Shown here: positions 42,768-50,868 of the stretch, piece by piece
How the letters are laid out: each line of letters begins with the position of its first letter
Position numbering within the stretch: the stretch's first letter is position 1
Assembly (NCBI RefSeq): GCF_000576425.1
Contig: NZ_KK069989.1
Coordinates: forward strand, 124,001 to 188,000
Direction of reading: 5' to 3'
From: Brachybacterium phenoliresistens
GTDB lineage: Bacteria > Actinomycetota > Actinomycetes > Actinomycetales > Dermabacteraceae
Length of the DNA stretch: 64,000 nucleotides
Notes under the pieces: generated by a model
Database searches by the model: none
What the model was told of the DNA's origin: nothing
The model's input: only the letters and a program-made list of their open reading frames with translations
Position numbers and translations under genes: made by a program

Positions 42768-43352
42768 TCAGCCGTGGCGCGTCGGGCGGTAGCGGAGCTC
42801 CTGGATGCGGCCGTCCAGGGTGCGGGCGCCCAGCAGCTCGAGGTCGAAGTCCTCGGCGCCGGCGAGGATCGGCGCGGTGCCGGTGCGGCCGCTGATCACG
42901 GGGAACACGGTCACCTGCAGCACGTCCACGAGACCGGCGGCGAGCAGGGCCCGGTTCAGGGCGAGGCTGCCGTGGGAGCGCAGCGGCACCGCGGAGGTCT
43001 CCTTCAGGGCGCCGATGATCTCCCCGGCGTCCCCGCGCACCAGGCGCGCATCGGGCCAGTCCAGCGGATCCTCGAGGGTCGAGGAGACGACCGTGGTGGG
43101 CAGGAACCTCATGCGCGTGTTGACCGGGTCGTCGGCCTCCGATGCGCGGGTCAGGCCGCCCAGGAACCTCTGGAACATGCGGAAGGTCGATGCCCCGAGC
43201 ACCAGGTGCGAGGCCTCGGCGTACTGCGCGGCGCGATGCGCGAGGAACTCGGGGCCCTGCTTGCCCCAGTAGCCGCCCCAGTCGCCGCCCGGCCCGAAGG
43301 AGCCGAAGCCGTCCAGGGTGCACAGCACGTCCCAGGTGTACGTCGCGGTCAT
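42768..43352 (-). CDS. RibD/DHFR-fold protein
   Basis: 194-residue RibD_C-like protein: WDVLCTLDGFGSFG entry, SHLVLGASTFRMFQRF, ALKETSAVPLRSHGSLALNRALLAAGLVDVLQVTVFPVISGRTG. Expected to use NADPH; the substrate is unknown. It shares strand and short spacing (8 bp) with the upstream DUF1697 gene, forming a two-gene unit. One of three DHFR-like paralogues in the window (33770, 42768, 46528). Confidence 0.88.
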   Translation of the reverse strand: MTATYTWDVLCTLDGFGSFGPGGDWGGYWGKQGPEFLAHRAAQYAEASHLVLGASTFRMFQRFLGGLTRASEADDPVNTRMRFLPTTVVSSTLEDPLDWPDARLVRGDAGEIIGALKETSAVPLRSHGSLALNRALLAAGLVDVLQVTVFPVISGRTGTAPILAGAEDFDLELLGARTLDGRIQELRYRPTRHG

Positions 43353-43360
43353 GGCGGGCC

Positions 43361-43885
43361 TCAGAGCAGTCGGCGCAGCGTGGTGATGTTGCGGGTGGTC
43401 GTCGTCGCTTTGAACCGGGCGGCCGCGATCTTCTTCGCGAAGGGCTCGGTGGTGCTGGCGCCCTTCCGGCAGCGCCAGTAGACGACGCCCTCGCCTCCGG
43501 TGACCGGGTCCTCGGATCCCGCGCAGTCCAGGACGTCGGCCCGCGCCTGCGCGGTGGAGGCGAAGACGACATAGGCGTGATGCTCGGGGTCCTCCGCGAA
43601 GGGGTAGCCCTCCACGATGCCCGCGAGCTCGTCGTGAGGGAGCAGCACGATCCAGGCCTCGTAGCCGAAGCGCTCGCCGAGGGCCGCCTCGATGCGCTCC
43701 TTGAGCGCTGCGGCCGCCGCAGGGTCGTCGCCATCGACGTCCGCGGTGAAGTCGACGTTCCCGGTGGCCAGGACGGTGCGCACGTCCTCGAACCCGAGCT
43801 CGCGGAACAGCGCGGCGAGCTCGGCGCTGCGGATGCTCGCCCCGCCGACGTTGATCCCGCGCAGCAGGGCTACCCAGCGTGACAT
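43361..43885 (-). CDS. DUF1697 protein
   Basis: 174-residue DUF1697 protein: the N-terminal RWVALLRGINVGG, LFRELGFEDVRTVLATGNVDF, and the C terminus CRKGASTTEPFAKKIAAARFKATTTTRNITTL are diagnostic for the family. No reaction is known. Leaderless: TAGCGT is 6 nt before ATG 43885. Operonic with the DHFR-like gene downstream. Confidence 0.9.
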   Translation of the reverse strand: MSRWVALLRGINVGGASIRSAELAALFRELGFEDVRTVLATGNVDFTADVDGDDPAAAAALKERIEAALGERFGYEAWIVLLPHDELAGIVEGYPFAEDPEHHAYVVFASTAQARADVLDCAGSEDPVTGGEGVVYWRCRKGASTTEPFAKKIAAARFKATTTTRNITTLRRLL

Positions 43886-43891
43886 GCCCCG

Positions 43892-43926
43892 ACGCTAGCA
43901 CCGGCGCGGCGGGCCCGCGATAGCCT
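43892..43926. promoter_or_regulatory. Paired divergent leaderless -10 hexamers
   Basis: Minus-strand TAGCGT (43892-43897) is 6 nt from ATG 43885 and plus-strand TAGCCT (43921-43926) is 7 nt from ATG 43934. Both genes therefore start without a leader from this 48-bp gap. Confidence 0.5.
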
Positions 43927-43933
43927 CGCGCAT

Positions 43934-44743
43934 ATGTCCTTCCCCTTCGTGCTCCCCGCGCCGCATGCGGTGCGCCGCGGCTCCGGCCTGCCGCTGCTCA
44001 TGATCCACGGCAACGGGGTGGACCATCGCCTGCTGCTGCCGCTGGACGAGGCGCTCGCCGCTGCCGGCGCCCTCGAGCGCATCTACCTGGATCTCCCCGG
44101 TTTCGGGCGGACGGCCCCGCTGGACGGCCCGGGCGGGCTGCCCGAGATCGCCGACTGGCTCGAGGAGGCGGCCGCGGAGCTCATCGGCGAGGCGCCCTTC
44201 GCGGTGCTCGGCAACTCGATGGGCGGGCTGCTGGCCCGGGAGCTCGCCGCCCGCCACCGCGAGCGCTGCGCCGGGATCGCGCTGCTCGCGCCCGCGGTCG
44301 ACCCGGTCCGCGAGCACCGCCGCCTGCCCCCGCGCACCGTGCTGCGCACCGACCCGGAGCTGCTGGCCGCCCTGGACGCGGCCGATGCCGCGGACTACGC
44401 GGAGATGGCGGTCGAGCAGTCCGAAGCCGGCTGGGAGCGCTTCGCCGCGGCCGCGCTGCCCGGCATCCGCGCCGCGGATCCCGGCGCCGGCGAGGGCCTC
44501 GGGGCCCGCTACGCCCTGCCCGGACTGCCCGATGACCGTCTCGCCGGGATCGAGGTGCCCGTGCTCGTGGTCGCCGGGCGGCAGGACCATGTCGTCGGCT
44601 TCGAGGACCAGCAGGACCTCGCCGCACGCTTCCCGCACGCGAGCAGCGCCGTGCTGGACCGCGCCGGCCACAACGTCCACCTCGATCAGCCGGAGCAGGT
44701 CGCGGCGATGCTGCGCGCCTGGGCGGGGCAGCTCCTCGCCTGA
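43934..44743 (+). CDS. Alpha/beta hydrolase
   Basis: 269-residue serine hydrolase. The oxyanion region is LLMIHGNGVDHR, the nucleophile GNSMGG (Ser near residue 96), the acid Asp in VVAGRQDHVVG and His in AGHNVHLDQP. Leaderless start 7 nt after TAGCCT. The family is broad (esterases, C-C hydrolases), so the reaction cannot be assigned. Confidence 0.88.
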   Translation: MSFPFVLPAPHAVRRGSGLPLLMIHGNGVDHRLLLPLDEALAAAGALERIYLDLPGFGRTAPLDGPGGLPEIADWLEEAAAELIGEAPFAVLGNSMGGLLARELAARHRERCAGIALLAPAVDPVREHRRLPPRTVLRTDPELLAALDAADAADYAEMAVEQSEAGWERFAAAALPGIRAADPGAGEGLGARYALPGLPDDRLAGIEVPVLVVAGRQDHVVGFEDQQDLAARFPHASSAVLDRAGHNVHLDQPEQVAAMLRAWAGQLLA

Positions 44744-44831
44744 GGGCGCACGCCGCGGCCCTCGGGCCCTGCCGCCCTGCCTGGTCCGGCGGGTTCTGCC
44801 GGACCGCGCCCCTGGTGGCAAGCGCCTCCCG

Positions 44832-44837
44832 TACACT
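44832..44837 (+). promoter_or_regulatory. -10 hexamer TACACT, leaderless start
   Basis: TACACT ends 6 nt before ATG 44844; no Shine-Dalgarno is visible. Confidence 0.5.
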
Positions 44838-44843
44838 CCCGCC

Positions 44844-45344
44844 ATGACGACGACGTCCTGGACCGATCTGGCACAGCTCCTCTCCGACCGCCCAGAGGTG
44901 GCGACCTCCACGGCGCTCGCCGCCGAGGATCAGGCCGGCTACTTCGACCGGAACCGGCAGCCGCTGCTGGATCGGGGGATCGACCGGGCCGACGGGGTCA
45001 CCACGGCCATCGCCCTCGTGGACGCCCTCGCGGAGACCGGGGAGCTGGCCTACCTGGACGAGACGGCCGATGCCGAGACCGTCGCCGCGGCCCTCGGCGC
45101 CCTCGCCCCGGTGCGGGAGTCCGGGGTCGACCTCTCCTCGGTCGCGGAGCTGGACGTCAGGCTCGAACCGGCCCTCGGCGCCGCGAACCTGCTGCTCACC
45201 GAGGCGGGGCTGTACGTCCTGATCCTCGAGGAGGATGTCGACGAGTACCCGCTGGTGGTGGTGCCCACCGCCCGGGTGAGCGAGATCCTCGAGGCGGCCG
45301 GCCGGGCCGGCGCGGGGATCCGCGTCCCCGTCGCGCCGAACTGA
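44844..45344 (+). CDS. DUF6630-like protein
   Basis: 166-residue acidic protein: WTDLAQLLSDRPEVATSTALAAE near the N terminus, GVTTAIALVDALAETGELAYLDE, then LEPALGAANLLLTEAGLYVLILEEDVDEYPLVVV. This pattern resembles the DUF6630 family, whose function is unknown. Leaderless start. No interacting neighbour is apparent. Confidence 0.65.
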   Translation: MTTTSWTDLAQLLSDRPEVATSTALAAEDQAGYFDRNRQPLLDRGIDRADGVTTAIALVDALAETGELAYLDETADAETVAAALGALAPVRESGVDLSSVAELDVRLEPALGAANLLLTEAGLYVLILEEDVDEYPLVVVPTARVSEILEAAGRAGAGIRVPVAPN

Positions 45345-45459
45345 CCCCGGGCTCCGCCCGCTCCGTCCTCCGTCGGGGGAGGGCGCCGGCCGCGGGGTGC
45401 CGGCATTCCTCGCGCGTTCCCGGCAGCGCCTGCGCGGCCCGGTCCCGCGCCGGCGACGC

Positions 45460-46434
45460 TCAGCGCACCAGCTCCTCGGCCGATGCCAGCAGCCGGCCCA
45501 GCGTCGTCCGTCCCAGCTCCGCCATCGGCGGGTTGGTCTCGCGGTAGTACCAGACCAGGCCCATGGCCTGGGCGAAGGCCCAGGCGGCGCCGCGCAGCCA
45601 GTCGAGCTCCGGCACGTCCAGCCGCTCCCGCAGCGCCTCGCGCGCGGGGCCGTCCAGCAGATGCCAGGCGGCCACCAGGTCCAGGGCCGGATCGGCCGGG
45701 CCGAAGCCGCCGGCATCGAGCACTCCCACCAGGCGGCCCCCGCCCATCAGCAGGTTGCCGGGGATGAGGTCCCTGTGGCTCATGACGTCGGCGCTCTCGT
45801 GCGGCAGCGTGCGCCACCGCTCCCACAGCGCGGCCAGCTCCTCCACCGGCAGCAGGCCGCGGCTGTTCTCCAGGCAGGTGCGCATCCAGGCGTCGTGGTC
45901 GGGCAGCTCGCCGCCGCGTCCTCCGCCCGCGAAGCGTCGACCGCGGGTGGGCACCTCCCGCAGCGTGCCGAGGAGATCGGCGAGCTGCTCGGCGACGGGC
46001 ACGGAGCCCGCGACGGAGGTCGGGGTCGCGACCTCGCCCTCGACCCAGGTCTGCAGGGAGAACGGCAGGGGGAACCCGGCGTCGCCCTCGCCGATCGCCA
46101 CCGGGAGCGGCGCGGGCACGGGGCATGCGGCCGCGAACTCCGCCATCGCCGCGTGCTCGGCGACCAGGGCGGCGCGCACGGCGTCCGGGTCCTCGCCCGT
46201 CATCGGGAAGCGGGCCACCAGGTCGGTGCCGACCCGCAGCACGTAGCTCGTGGTGCCCGCCCCGGGCAGGGCGAGGACCTCCGCCGCGGGCGGGCGGCCC
46301 GCCTGCTCGAGGGCGCGGCCGATGAGCCGGCGCGCATCGGCCTGGGCCAGCGGGACCTGCGCCGCGTGCATCGTCGTCGTGCCCTGCGTGCTCGTGCCCT
46401 GCGTGCTCGTTCCGTCCCTCGTGCCCGTGGTCAT
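45460..46434 (-). CDS. Aminoglycoside-phosphotransferase-family protein (APH fold)
   Basis: 324-residue APH-fold kinase. ATP-site Lys/Arg region TTSYVLRVGTDLVARFP, catalytic loop MSHRDLIPGNLLM (Asp and Asn), and VLDAGGFGPADPALDL with the metal Asp. Resembles macrolide/homoserine-kinase-like APH proteins; the substrate is not assigned. ATG 46434, with TAGTCT 6 nt upstream, is the leaderless start. Its first 20 residues include STQGTSTQGT from a 15-bp tandem repeat (46379-46408). ATG 46371 is an alternative inside the frame. Confidence 0.82.
   Translation of the reverse strand: MTTGTRDGTSTQGTSTQGTTTMHAAQVPLAQADARRLIGRALEQAGRPPAAEVLALPGAGTTSYVLRVGTDLVARFPMTGEDPDAVRAALVAEHAAMAEFAAACPVPAPLPVAIGEGDAGFPLPFSLQTWVEGEVATPTSVAGSVPVAEQLADLLGTLREVPTRGRRFAGGGRGGELPDHDAWMRTCLENSRGLLPVEELAALWERWRTLPHESADVMSHRDLIPGNLLMGGGRLVGVLDAGGFGPADPALDLVAAWHLLDGPAREALRERLDVPELDWLRGAAWAFAQAMGLVWYYRETNPPMAELGRTTLGRLLASAEELVR
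46379..46408 (-). repeat. 15-bp perfect tandem duplication
   Basis: Two exact copies of a 15-bp unit (46379-46393 and 46394-46408) encode repeated TSTQG near the N terminus of the APH-fold protein. This is the third N-terminal in-frame duplication in the window. Confidence 0.9.
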
Positions 46435-46440
46435 GGCGGG

Positions 46441-46446
46441 AGACTA
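46441..46446 (-). promoter_or_regulatory. -10 hexamer TAGTCT, leaderless start
   Basis: Minus-strand TAGTCT ends 6 nt before ATG 46434. Confidence 0.5.
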
Positions 46447-46527
46447 CGGGGGCCGCGCGAGCACGTCACGGGGATTCCCTGCGCGCGGGCCGCGCAGTAG
46501 CGTGGTGGCCCTCGCGAGGAGGCGACC

Positions 46528-47214
46528 ATGTCCGAGACCGGAGCATCCGCAGCAACGACCCCCGATCCGTCCCCGAGCATCCCGGGGCAGGGCCCGCCGC
46601 CCGGGCCCGGCGGCCAGGAGCTGCTGGTGGACTTCATCCTCTCCCTGGACGGCTGCGCCGCGGCGGAGGGCTGGCCCGGCTGGTGGGGTCTGCAGAGCCC
46701 CGAGTACCTCGACTGGCTGGGCCGGGAGCCCGAACGCATCCAGCTGATGGGCGCGACCACCTACCGCATGATGTCCGAGATGGCGCAGCAGGCCGAGTCC
46801 CTGGACGTCTCCGCGGAGGAGAAGGCGAGCTTCGCGCACATGGCCGAGGTGGAGAAGATCGTCTTCTCCTCCACCATCACGCCCCCGCTGACGTGGCCGA
46901 ACTCGCGGCTGATCAGCACCGATGCGGCCGAGGCCGTGCGTGAGCTGAAGCGCACCGCGTCCCGGCCGCTGACGACCGTCGGCAGCATCCGGCTGAGCCA
47001 TTCCCTGCTGCGCGCCGGGCTCGTGGACCGCTTCCGCATCATCCTGTTCCCGGTCATCACCGGGCGCACCGGGCTCGAGCGGATCTGGGAGCGCTTCGAG
47101 GACTTCACCCTCGAGCTGATCGGGACGCGCACCTTCGAGGGCGGGCTGCAGCTGCTCGAGTACGCGCCCACGCCGCTGGACGCCCCGCCGGGCACGGCCT
47201 GGCAGCGCCCCTGA
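46528..47214 (+). CDS. RibD/DHFR-fold protein
   Basis: 228-residue RibD_C-like reductase: a Pro/Gly-rich leader (1-30) then ELLVDFILSLDGCAAAEG, RIQLMGATTYRMM, VEKIVFSSTITPPLTWPNSR, VGSIRLSHSLLRAGLVDRFRIILFPVITGRTG. NADPH-dependent; the substrate is unknown. A TAGCGT hexamer at 46498-46503 and GAGGAGGC just before the start give a short conventional leader. Third DHFR-like paralogue of the window. Confidence 0.88.
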   Translation: MSETGASAATTPDPSPSIPGQGPPPGPGGQELLVDFILSLDGCAAAEGWPGWWGLQSPEYLDWLGREPERIQLMGATTYRMMSEMAQQAESLDVSAEEKASFAHMAEVEKIVFSSTITPPLTWPNSRLISTDAAEAVRELKRTASRPLTTVGSIRLSHSLLRAGLVDRFRIILFPVITGRTGLERIWERFEDFTLELIGTRTFEGGLQLLEYAPTPLDAPPGTAWQRP

Positions 47215-47236
47215 GCGCGTCGGGCCGGCGCCCCGG

Positions 47237-48667
47237 TCACAGGACTCGCAGGCGGTGCTCCCCGGGCCGCGGCGTGATGAGCACCCGCGCGCCCTCGCGC
47301 AGGATCGAGGCCCGCGCGCCGTCGACGACGAGCTCGACGTCCTGCTCCTCGGGCACCCAGAACTCGGTGGGCGCCGGGCCCTCCGCCCCGTCCCAGGCCG
47401 CCTTCCAGCCGCCGCCCGCGGAGGACTCCGCGCGCAGCCCGCGGCCGGTGACCGCGACGGCCCGGGGCCGGCGCAGGTGCCGGGCCGCCTCGCTCCCGGG
47501 GAAGGACGCGTCGAAGGACCAGTAGAACCAGCTCCACGCCCAGCGGTCGAAGAGGTCCAGCTGGTGCTGGATGTGGGCCCCGATGCCGGCGAGATCCCCG
47601 AGCCCGCCCCATTCCCCGACGATCACCGGGACCCCGAGCCCCGCGGCGGTCTCCGCGGCGCGGGTGAGGATCGTCGTCACCCGGCGATCGCTGGGCGCGG
47701 ACATGGCCTCGGTGTCCACCACGAGGTCGTAGCCGTGGGGCGAGTACGCCCACGCCCCGCCGTCCAGCGGCGGGATCGCGGCGGGGACGCCGAGGTTGCC
47801 GGGATACGAGTGCTCGCGCAGGATCAGCGCCCCGGGCCGATGCTCCCGGATCGCGGCGGCGGCCTGCCGGAAGAGGTCATGGACGGGGCCCTGCTCGAAG
47901 GGCGCGAGCAGCGGCGCGGCGGCATCGGCCACCGCCCGGTGCAGCGACTCGTCCTCGAGCCGCGCCAGCTGCGCGAGACGCGCCGCCGGGTCGGAGAGGT
48001 CCGCGGCGACCTGCTCCGGGGCCTGGCCGGTGCGCTCGGCGAGCGCCCCAAGGATCGCCTGCTGCACCTCGACCATGAGGGCGCCGGGGGCGGGCTCGTT
48101 GAGCACGTCGTAGCCGATCACCGCCGGATGGCCGCCCAGGCGCCGGGCCAGCTCGCCCCACATCGCGGTGAAGCGGGTGCGGATGCCCATCCCGTCCGGC
48201 CCGGGGGCATCGGCCCAGAACGCGTCCAGCGCCTCCTGCACGGCGGCGGAGGAGACGTAGGCGTCGCTCCACAGGTCGCTGGGGGTGAAGGGCTGCGCGG
48301 TGAGCGTCGCCCAGGCCGGCGCGCCGTCGCCGAAGGACTGGGAGTACAGGTCCTGATGGGCATCGAGCACCACCGCCAGCCCGGCGCGGTGCAGGCGGTC
48401 CAGCATGTCCTCGAGCCAGGCCAGGTGCCCGGTGTCGTAGCGCCCGGGCTCCGGCTCCACCGCCGCCCAGATCACGCCCAGGCGCACCGCGTCCAGCCCC
48501 GACCGGGCCAGGCCCGCGAGGTCCTCGTCGGACCAGTCGCCGCGGAACGCGGTGCCCGGCACTCCGGCCTGGCCGCGCGGCCCCTTGGCGACGAGGTTGA
48601 TCCCGTGGAGGATCCGCTGCCGTCCGTGCTCGTCGACCAGGGTCGTCCCGTCGGTCCTCAGCTGCAT
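47237..48667 (-). CDS. Glycoside hydrolase family 5 (endoglycosylceramidase-like)
   Basis: 476-residue TIM-barrel glycosidase without a signal peptide, hence cytosolic. GINLVAKGP at the first strand, the acid/base Glu191 in DVLNEPAPG and the nucleophile Glu352 in VIVGEWGG are both present, with FYWSFDASFPG before a C-terminal beta domain (about 390-476). This layout matches the endoglycosylceramidase/EGCrP subgroup of GH5, which act on glycolipids or related glucosides. The exact substrate is unproven. Upstream is the anthranilate-synthase-like gene; no common operon is evident (75-bp gap). Confidence 0.9.
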   Translation of the reverse strand: MQLRTDGTTLVDEHGRQRILHGINLVAKGPRGQAGVPGTAFRGDWSDEDLAGLARSGLDAVRLGVIWAAVEPEPGRYDTGHLAWLEDMLDRLHRAGLAVVLDAHQDLYSQSFGDGAPAWATLTAQPFTPSDLWSDAYVSSAAVQEALDAFWADAPGPDGMGIRTRFTAMWGELARRLGGHPAVIGYDVLNEPAPGALMVEVQQAILGALAERTGQAPEQVAADLSDPAARLAQLARLEDESLHRAVADAAAPLLAPFEQGPVHDLFRQAAAAIREHRPGALILREHSYPGNLGVPAAIPPLDGGAWAYSPHGYDLVVDTEAMSAPSDRRVTTILTRAAETAAGLGVPVIVGEWGGLGDLAGIGAHIQHQLDLFDRWAWSWFYWSFDASFPGSEAARHLRRPRAVAVTGRGLRAESSAGGGWKAAWDGAEGPAPTEFWVPEEQDVELVVDGARASILREGARVLITPRPGEHRLRVL

Positions 48668-48741
48668 CGCCTGCTCCGCTCGTTCGGGGCGGCCGCGGCG
48701 CCATCGCCGGGCCTTCCCCCGAACCTAGCAGCGACGGGCCC

Positions 48742-50700
48742 TCACCGGGTCCCGGCGAGGGCATGTGCCGTCAGCGCCTCCAGGACGGCGATCCCGTCGC
48801 GGGAGAGCACGGACTCCAGGTGCCCCTGGACCGAGGCGAAGCCCTCCCCGCGCAGGGCGTGGACGATCCCGGTGCCGGGATCGGCGGCGACCTCGGCCGC
48901 GAGCGGGCGCAGGGAGCCGGGCGCCTGCGCGGCCAGCTGCGCGGTGCCCGGGGCGACGCGGGCGGCGAAGGTGTTGTAGAAGCCGATCCGCGCCGGGCCG
49001 ATGCCCGCGAACAGGTCCACCGTGCGGGGCACGCCCTGGTGCGGCGCCGGCAGCGGGGCGAGCTCGAGGCCCAGCTCCTGGCACAGCAGCTGGTGGCTGA
49101 GGCACACCGCCAGCAGCGGCTGCGACCGCTCCAGCCGGGCCCGGATCAGCGCGCGCAGGGTCGCCATCCGCGCCGAGGCGGGATCGCGCGGGTCCCCGGG
49201 GCCGGGCCCGGCGACCAGCAGCTGCGCGGCCGCGGCCCGCTCCGGCGTCACCGCGTCCCAGGGGAGGACCTCGGCCTGCACGCCGAGATGGCGCAGCTGG
49301 TGGGCGAGCATCGTGGTGAAGCGGTCCTCCGCGTCGACGATCAGGGCCTCGGCGCCGGCCAGCGGGCCGGGCGCGGCGGACTGCGGCTCCAGCCAGAACC
49401 GGGCCAGGGTCGCGTTGCGGGAGGCCAGCAGCTCGCCGATGCCGGGATCGGCGGCCAGATCGGGGGCCCCGCCGGCCGCCCCGGTGCGGGCGGGCAGCGC
49501 GCCGATGGCGCCGAGCACCCCGGCGGACTTCGCAAGGGTCTCGGCGACTTCCCCGTCCGGGTCGGAATGCCGCACGAGCGTCGCGCCGACGGGGACCCGC
49601 AGCCGGCCGTCCTCGAGATAGGCGGTGCGGATGAGGATGGGCGCGTCCAGCGCGTGCCCGCCCGCGCCGTCGGGGGTGAACAGGGCCGCCACCCCGGAGT
49701 AGTAGCCGCGCGGGCCCGCCTCGTGCCGGCCGATGACGGTGCACGCGTTCTGCATGGGGGAGCCGGTGACGGTGGGCGCGAACATCGTCTCGCGCAGCAC
49801 GTCGCGGGGATCCAGGGCACTGCGGCCGCGCAGCATGTACTCGGTGTGGGTGAGGCGGGACATCTGCTTCAGGTGCGGGCCGGTGATGCGACCGCCGTCG
49901 GAGCAGACGGCGCTCATCATCTTCATCTCCTCGTCGACCACCATGAACAGCTCCTCCGTCTCCTTCGTGGAGGCGAGGAACTCGGCCAGGGCCTCCCGCG
50001 TCGGCGGGGCCTCGCCGTGGCGGAAGGTGCCGGAGATCGGGTTCATGAGCACCTCGCCGTCGCGGGCGACGACATGCGCCTCCGGGCTCGCGCCCACCAG
50101 GATCCGGTCGCCGGCGACGATCGCGAAGGTCCAGTACGCGCCGCGCTCGCGCTCCAGCAGCGCCCGGAACCAGGCCAGCGCCGCCGTGCGGGCCCCGGCG
50201 GCATCGGCCGCCCCCTCGACGTCGGCGAGGTAGTCGCGGCGGATCACGAAGTTCGCGCCCTCGCCCCGGCCGATCTCCTCCTCGATGACGGTGCGCACCA
50301 CCTCGGCGTACCGGGCGTCGGAGACGTCGAAGGCGCCGCCGTGCAGGGCGGGGACGCGGTCCGGGAGGGCGGCGAGCAGCTGCTCGCGGGCGAGCTCGGC
50401 GCGGTCCTCGACGAGCAGGCAGCGCAGGGGGGAGTCCTCGGCGGGCACGTCGTAGCCGCGCTCGCGGATCTGCTGGTAGGGGACCAGGGCGAGGACCTCG
50501 CGGGGCACTCCGTCCTCGTCCAGGGGGATGTCGGCGAGCGCCTCGACGTCGCGGAGGCTCCCGCGCAGCAGCTCGATATCGGCCGGGTCGTGCCCGCCGC
50601 GGCGGTGCGGCCGCTCGGGGCGGGAGAGCAGGGCGAAGGGCTCGTCGGAGGCGACGAGCGCGGCGAGCAGGGCGGCCGGGTCGGCGGTCACGGGGGTCAC
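48742..50700 (-). CDS. Anthranilate synthase/ADIC synthase-type TrpE-TrpG fusion (PhzE-like)
   Basis: 652-residue fused enzyme converting chorismate plus glutamine to anthranilate (TrpEG) or ADIC (PhzE). The chorismate-binding part (1-420) has GANFVIRRDYL, MNPISGTFRHGEAP and VTGSPMQNACTVIGRHE. The class I glutamine amidotransferase (about 450-650) has AVCLSHQLLCQELGLEL with the catalytic Cys and VQGHLESVLS with His/Glu. Which product is made cannot be decided by eye. GTG 50700 has AGGAG 7 nt upstream. The upstream 145 bp carry a Trp-Trp leader peptide and alternative hairpins, which argue that supply of tryptophan controls the gene. No other trp or phz genes are nearby. Confidence 0.88.
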   Translation of the reverse strand: MTPVTADPAALLAALVASDEPFALLSRPERPHRRGGHDPADIELLRGSLRDVEALADIPLDEDGVPREVLALVPYQQIRERGYDVPAEDSPLRCLLVEDRAELAREQLLAALPDRVPALHGGAFDVSDARYAEVVRTVIEEEIGRGEGANFVIRRDYLADVEGAADAAGARTAALAWFRALLERERGAYWTFAIVAGDRILVGASPEAHVVARDGEVLMNPISGTFRHGEAPPTREALAEFLASTKETEELFMVVDEEMKMMSAVCSDGGRITGPHLKQMSRLTHTEYMLRGRSALDPRDVLRETMFAPTVTGSPMQNACTVIGRHEAGPRGYYSGVAALFTPDGAGGHALDAPILIRTAYLEDGRLRVPVGATLVRHSDPDGEVAETLAKSAGVLGAIGALPARTGAAGGAPDLAADPGIGELLASRNATLARFWLEPQSAAPGPLAGAEALIVDAEDRFTTMLAHQLRHLGVQAEVLPWDAVTPERAAAAQLLVAGPGPGDPRDPASARMATLRALIRARLERSQPLLAVCLSHQLLCQELGLELAPLPAPHQGVPRTVDLFAGIGPARIGFYNTFAARVAPGTAQLAAQAPGSLRPLAAEVAADPGTGIVHALRGEGFASVQGHLESVLSRDGIAVLEALTAHALAGTR

Positions 50701-50751
50701 GGGCTTCTCCTGGGATGTGCCCGGGACGGCCCACCGGCTCCACGACTGCGA

Positions 50752-50773
50752 AGACCGCCCCGGAAGGCGGTCT
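50752..50773 (-). terminator. Attenuator-type hairpin (segments 3:4) before the synthase gene
   Basis: On the minus strand AGACCGCC and GGCGGTCT form an 8-bp stem with a 6-nt loop, about 50 nt before GTG 50700. The same CCGCC segment can instead pair with GGCGG at 50791-50801, the stem of the leader's own second hairpin. No T-tract follows. Confidence 0.6.
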
Positions 50774-50800
50774 GGTTCGTGCGTACGAGAACAGGGCCGC

Positions 50801-50845
50801 CTAGGAGGCGGGCCACCAGCTGAGGGTCTCGTGCATCGGGAGCAT
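50801..50845 (-). CDS. trpL: Trp leader peptide (attenuator)
   Basis: A 14-codon reading frame, MLPMHETLSWWPAS, with tandem Trp codons immediately before a CCCGCC segment. The 1:2 pair is CCGCC (just after the Trp codons) with GGCGG (50791-50801 region), the 2:3 pair uses GGCGG with CCGCC of the 3:4 hairpin, and the 3:4 hairpin is at 50752-50773. This is the classic trp attenuator logic. It begins leaderless: TACCCT (50852-50857) is 6 nt before ATG 50845. Codons WW are rare in short random frames. No direct proof of translation. Confidence 0.75.
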   Translation of the reverse strand: MLPMHETLSWWPAS

Positions 50846-50851
50846 GGCAGG

Positions 50852-50857
50852 AGGGTA
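50852..50857 (-). promoter_or_regulatory. -10 hexamer TACCCT for the Trp leader transcript
   Basis: Minus-strand TACCCT ends 6 nt before ATG 50845, just inside the 3' side of the dinB-like gene's downstream gap. -35 is not consensus. Confidence 0.5.
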
Positions 50858-50868
50858 CACCCCCGCGC

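Noticed and set aside
48742-50700. Phenazine biosynthesis locus, suggested by PhzE-like sequence
   Set aside because: No other phz genes are present, and the Trp-Trp leader favours a tryptophan-regulated anthranilate synthase.
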